Assembly: GCA_029261835.1 (NCBI GenBank)
Contig: JAJDAO010000050.1
Coordinates: 248,001 to 312,000, forward strand
Length of the DNA stretch: 64,000 nt
Source of the DNA: Deltaproteobacteria bacterium
GTDB lineage: Bacteria; Myxococcota_A; UBA9160; UBA4427
Reading direction: 5' to 3'
The position numbers and the translations under genes are program-made. The first letter of the stretch is position 1. The number at the start of each line of letters is the position of its first letter. A model generated the notes under the pieces. It was not told where the DNA came from, ran no database searches, and saw only the letters and a list, made by a program, of their open reading frames with translations. Shown one piece after another: positions 60,887-64,000 of this stretch.

Positions 60887-61737
60887 CAAACGAAGTCCCG
60901 CAGCCACCTCGCCAGCCGGACGCTGAAGCCCGCGGCGTTCTTGTGCCCGCCCCCGCCGAAGCGCACGGCGATCTGCGAGACGTCAAAGTCGCCGATCGAG
61001 TAGAGCGTTGCGTACACGCGATCGCCGTCGATGCGGTAGACGCATCCCCAGGGCTCGCCGTACGTCTTTCGCTGCGCGAGCTCGTGACCGATAGCGCTGC
61101 GGTTCGAGCTGGCGTTGACAGACTCGGTGCGGCGGTTGTCGATGGCGAGCGGAGCGGCATGCTTGAGGATGCGCTCGACCTCCACGCGGTTGGCGCGCAC
61201 GATCGGTTCGCCCTCTCGCATCAACTCCTCGACGGGACGCTCCGCGAGTTCACTCCAAACCTCGAATGACCTCGGGTAGGACGTGATCGCGGCGTTGACC
61301 TCCTGCGATCGCGGTAGCTTCCAAGCCCAGAGATCCTGGTCCTCCACGTATCGCAGGAGATCCGGTACCGGCTGGTCCGGTGAGAAATACTGCCAGGCCA
61401 GCACCGATCCGGAGCGGCTCATGTCGAAGATGATCTCGTGGCCTTCTCTCGCGATCGCATTGCAGATGGTCGGATCGGCTTCCAGCCGATCCTGCGACGT
61501 GACGTGATGATCGAGGACGATCACCTGGGCGGCATGGCCGGCCAGATCCCGAAGCTCGTCATTGTCTGGCGCGATGTCGACAAAGGCGATGATTGTATCG
61601 CTCAGATCTTCACCGCGCAGACGGTCATTGTGTCCACGTGCTACGTAGGTCGCCTCAGTCCCCCAAGCGCGCGAGACCGCCCAGGCAGCACCGAAGCCGT
61701 CGGGACATCCAGCATGATAGACGCACATTCGCTTCAT
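60883..61737 (-). CDS. DHH-family phosphoesterase
   Basis: 284 residues. DHH motifs: CVYHAGCPDGFGAAW (H8, D13), FVDIAPD, VIVLDHHVTS (metal-binding DHH) and, in the DHHA1 part, VRFGGGGHKNAAGFSV. It resembles NrnB-type oligoribonucleases or cyclic-nucleotide phosphodiesterases rather than RecJ, which is larger. Substrate undetermined. Confidence 0.85.
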   Translation of the reverse strand: MKRMCVYHAGCPDGFGAAWAVSRAWGTEATYVARGHNDRLRGEDLSDTIIAFVDIAPDNDELRDLAGHAAQVIVLDHHVTSQDRLEADPTICNAIAREGHEIIFDMSRSGSVLAWQYFSPDQPVPDLLRYVEDQDLWAWKLPRSQEVNAAITSYPRSFEVWSELAERPVEELMREGEPIVRANRVEVERILKHAAPLAIDNRRTESVNASSNRSAIGHELAQRKTYGEPWGCVYRIDGDRVYATLYSIGDFDVSQIAVRFGGGGHKNAAGFSVRLARWLRDFVC

Positions 61738-61905
61738 TCGGTTCAGGTTATCGGATCGCCGGCCGGCCGGCCGCAGCGATACCCGGGCCGCGCTGATATT
61801 GCGGCGCGAAAGGCCATCGGGAAGCCGGTCCTGCGTCTCGCTTGCCAGCGGGAGATCAGTTGGCGCGTTCGCGCAAGCCGGTCAGCACGCTGGCTCTCTC
61901 AGCGA

Positions 61906-61929
61906 GTGACTCGCACGTCATCGAGTCAC
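61906..61929. promoter_or_regulatory. 8-bp inverted repeat upstream of pabB
   Basis: GTGACTCG (61906-61913) and CGAGTCAC (61922-61929) are perfect arms with an 8-nt loop, about 60 nt before the pabB ATG. The left arm overlaps GAGTGACTC, a nonamer also present at the centre of the dyad before the XRE gene. Confidence 0.35.
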
Positions 61930-61989
61930 CAGTCGCCTGACTCAGACCGTGCAAGTGGGGTAGCCTCCCACCCTCCGAGGAGCACTCCG

Positions 61990-63528
61990 ATGGTCCGCCC
62001 GCCCGACCCACATGCCGCGGGCTTTACCGCACTTTGTTGGCGCGAGACTTCGTGTCCGCACAACCTGCTCGGCGCGCTCGCTGCGCTGCGCGCCGATGCC
62101 TTCCCGTGGCTGCTCGACAGCGCGCTCAGCGGCACGCGGCTCGGGCGTTTCTCGTTCGCCGGTGCCGATCCCTATCTCGTGCTGCGCAGCTTTGGCGAAC
62201 GCGTCGAGTTGTCGTGCCGGCGTGGCGTCAGGCCCGATCTTCCGGCCGGCTTTCGCGTTGAGCGGGGCGACCCGTTCGAGTGGGTCCGCAGGCTGCTACC
62301 CGCACCCCCAGCGTCGGCTCTGCGACCGCCGCCGGACGTCCCGTTCATCGGCGGCGCCGTAGGATACTGGGGCTATGAGCTCGCGGAGAGGGTCGATGTC
62401 GTAGAGCTCCACGGCCGCGATGACCTCGCCTTTCCCGATCTGACGCTGCTCTTCGTCGATCGTCTGCTCGCATTGGACCACGAGGCGGGACGCGCCTGGG
62501 CCATCGGGCTCGGCTTTGCCGAAAGCGCTTCGGATCTCGCAGCAGCGACCGGCAGGGCGGAGCAGGCAGCCGAAGCCTACGCCGAACTCGTCGAGCGCAG
62601 CGCGCGGATCGACGGAAGCGAGTCCGACGGGCGCGGTGCGGCGAGGGTGGACGAACTCGCCGAGCGCCATCAACTCCTGACGACGCCGCTTCCACGAAAT
62701 CTCTCCTGCACCTTCGAGCCGGCGGAGTACGCCAAGCGCGTTGCCGAGCTGATCGAAGAGATCGCGGCGGGCAATGTCTACGAGGCCAATCTGACGCAGC
62801 GCATGGCCCTTCCCTTCTCGGGCGATTCATGGGCGCTCTATCTCGCGCTGCGCCGCGAGAGCCCGGCCCCCTTCGCCGCTTATCTCGCACTGACCGACGG
62901 CGCCATCTTGAGCAGCTCTCCGGAGCGCTTCCTGCACCTGCGCGAGACCGGCGAAGTGGAGAGCCGGCCCATCAAGGGCACGCGGCCGCGAGGATCGACG
63001 CCGGAAACGGATGCGGCGCTCGCGGCCGAGCTCGCGCACTCAGCCAAGGATCGCGCTGAGAACCTGATGATCGTCGATCTCGTGCGCAACGATCTCGGGC
63101 GCGTCTGTGAGACGGGCAGTGTGCGCGTTCCTGAGCTGATGCGGGTCGAGCGCTATGCATCGGTGTTTCAGCTCGTCTCCAGCGTCGCAGGGCGGCTCCG
63201 ATCCGACTGCGACGCCACCGACCTGATCCGTGCCGCCTTTCCGCCCGGCTCCATGACGGGCGCCCCGAAGATCGCCGCCATGCGTCTGCTCGATGCACTC
63301 GAGCCCGTGCGGCGCGGTGTCTACTCCGGTGCCATCGGCTATTTGGACCTGCGAGGAGGGCTCGACCTCTCGGTCGTGATCCGGACGATGCTGGTCAAGA
63401 AGGGGTTCGCCTATCTCCACGTTGGGGGCGCCGTGGTGGCCGACTCCGAGCCCGAAGCGGAATACCGCGAGACCCTCGACAAAGCGCGAGCCATGCTCGC
63501 TGCCTTGGCCGCGACCGAGCAGCGCTGA
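61990..63528 (+). CDS. pabB: Aminodeoxychorismate synthase component I
   Basis: 512 residues, anthranilate-synthase-like fold. N-terminal LLDSALSGTRLGRFSFAG; chorismate domain with AAGNVYEANLTQRM, YLALTDGAILSSSPERFL, PIKGTRPRG, RAENLMIVDLVRNDLGRV, PPGSMTGAPKIAAM and SGAIGYL. The PIKGT lysine and the lack of a feedback LLES-type motif favour PabB over TrpE. Start at ATG 61990 with GAGGAG 7 nt ahead; a frame open much further upstream is antisense to the DHH gene. Feeds folate synthesis. PabA and PabC are not adjacent. Confidence 0.93.
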   Translation: MVRPPDPHAAGFTALCWRETSCPHNLLGALAALRADAFPWLLDSALSGTRLGRFSFAGADPYLVLRSFGERVELSCRRGVRPDLPAGFRVERGDPFEWVRRLLPAPPASALRPPPDVPFIGGAVGYWGYELAERVDVVELHGRDDLAFPDLTLLFVDRLLALDHEAGRAWAIGLGFAESASDLAAATGRAEQAAEAYAELVERSARIDGSESDGRGAARVDELAERHQLLTTPLPRNLSCTFEPAEYAKRVAELIEEIAAGNVYEANLTQRMALPFSGDSWALYLALRRESPAPFAAYLALTDGAILSSSPERFLHLRETGEVESRPIKGTRPRGSTPETDAALAAELAHSAKDRAENLMIVDLVRNDLGRVCETGSVRVPELMRVERYASVFQLVSSVAGRLRSDCDATDLIRAAFPPGSMTGAPKIAAMRLLDALEPVRRGVYSGAIGYLDLRGGLDLSVVIRTMLVKKGFAYLHVGGAVVADSEPEAEYRETLDKARAMLAALAATEQR

Positions 63529-63567
63529 ACCACGCGGCATTCATGCGCTTGCGGGCCGCGAGTCGGG

Positions 63568-64000
63568 CTACTCGGCCGCGCGCACCAGCCGAGCCATGGC
63601 GTCGTTGATCGGTGTAGCCAGGCCGTGCTTCGCTCCGAGCCTCGCCACCGCCCCGCACAGGGCATCGATTTCCGTCTGCCGACCGGAGCGCAGATCCTGC
63701 AGCATGGAGGATTCGTGCAGTGCGGTGGGGGGTAGCAGGTCGCGGTAGAAAGTCTCCAGGTACGCATCGGCCGACACCCAATGCGTGCGATACCCACTCC
63801 GCTCGAGCACGGCGAAGATCTCTCGCGCGAGCGCCTGCATGATCGCGCGCGTCTGCGGCCGTTCGCCCAGCACTCCGTACGGCACACCGACCAGAGCACC
63901 GAGTGGGTTGAGGAGGCAGTTGTACAGAACCTTGGCCCAGAGATCCTTCTCGATGTCCACCGACAGCTCACACGGTATCCCGCCACGGGTGACGACGCGG
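63568..64000 (-). CDS. panE: 2-dehydropantoate 2-reductase, C-terminal part
   Basis: Open through the right edge, so only the C-terminal helical domain (144 codons) is seen; the NADP-binding N-terminus lies outside. DIEKDLWAKVLYNCLLNPLGALVGVP contains the conserved Lys-x-x-x-Asn of ketopantoate reductases (catalytic K in EKDLW-KV-YN). SSMLQDLRSGRQTEIDALCG matches the S-x-x-x-D-x-x-x-G-R-x-T-E-I-D signature. Reduces ketopantoate to pantoate for CoA synthesis, or belongs to a related reductase of the same family. Confidence 0.85.
   Translation of the reverse strand, partial: RVVTRGGIPCELSVDIEKDLWAKVLYNCLLNPLGALVGVPYGVLGERPQTRAIMQALAREIFAVLERSGYRTHWVSADAYLETFYRDLLPPTALHESSMLQDLRSGRQTEIDALCGAVARLGAKHGLATPINDAMARLVRAAE

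Noticed and set aside
61755..61775. GGCC-rich repeat between the DHH and pabB genes
   Set aside because: Short simple repeat common in GC-rich DNA; no hairpin or site of known type.

Overview
The window is GC-rich chromosomal DNA from a Gram-negative bacterium with an outer membrane. Evidence for this is peptidoglycan recycling (Mpl), lipoprotein signal peptidase, heptose-nucleotide synthesis, AsmA-like and DUF374 envelope proteins, and an RND-type exporter. Gene content (NtrB/NtrC pair, PtsP with GAF domain, large Bat/MoxR operon, paired acyl-CoA dehydrogenases, family III CoA transferase) fits a deltaproteobacterial-type lineage (Myxococcota/Desulfobacterota sensu lato). That placement is inference; no rRNA or tRNA gene is visible.

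Layout. 1-3.3 kb: end of a beta-lactamase-like hydrolase, mpl, a SnoaL-like protein and a GNAT acetyltransferase. 3.4-10.5 kb: surface-polysaccharide cluster on the minus strand, with three GT4 glycosyltransferases, a fourth CgeB-like candidate, and a DegT-family enzyme whose catalytic lysine is replaced by histidine. It is interrupted by an IS3-type relic and two gene-poor gaps. 10.6-13.2 kb: membrane MutS-like ATPase and thiD. 13.3-19 kb: secreted ENPP-type phosphodiesterase plus a secreted protein, an Mrp ATPase without the CxxC motif, a Tat-lipoprotein amidohydrolase and a membrane-anchored GH18-like protein. 19.3-20.3 kb: lspA and an orphan HPt protein.

26.7-20.3 kb (minus): five tightly spaced, mostly overlapping genes ntrB-ntrC-thiE-CNT transporter-acetoacetyl-CoA synthetase, headed by a 17-bp palindrome. 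26.9-29.9 kb: moeA, mobA and a variant PlsC-like acyltransferase. 39.9-29.9 kb (minus): an eight-gene run AsmA-rfaE2-moxR-DUF58-DUF4381-like-batA-batB/C fusion-batD. 40.2-43 kb: XRE regulator behind a strong dyad, then ptsP, whose best start looks like ATT. 43-50.4 kb: DUF374 acyltransferase, leuS, ppsR and an MMPL/RND transporter.

50.6-64 kb: metabolic genes including a D-2-hydroxyacid dehydrogenase, a NYN nuclease, a small membrane ORF, agmatine degradation (aguB, aguA), a CoA transferase, hsp20, ferredoxin, a truncated FAD oxidoreductase next to a TetR regulator, two acyl-CoA dehydrogenases, bolA, a DHH phosphoesterase, pabB and the end of a ketopantoate reductase.

No CRISPR array, prophage, intact insertion sequence or RNA gene was found. 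Most of the window is housekeeping. The more unusual points are the histidine DegT enzyme, the TCS-thiamine-acetoacetate operon with its palindrome, the probable ATT start of ptsP, and several dyads that look like operators.
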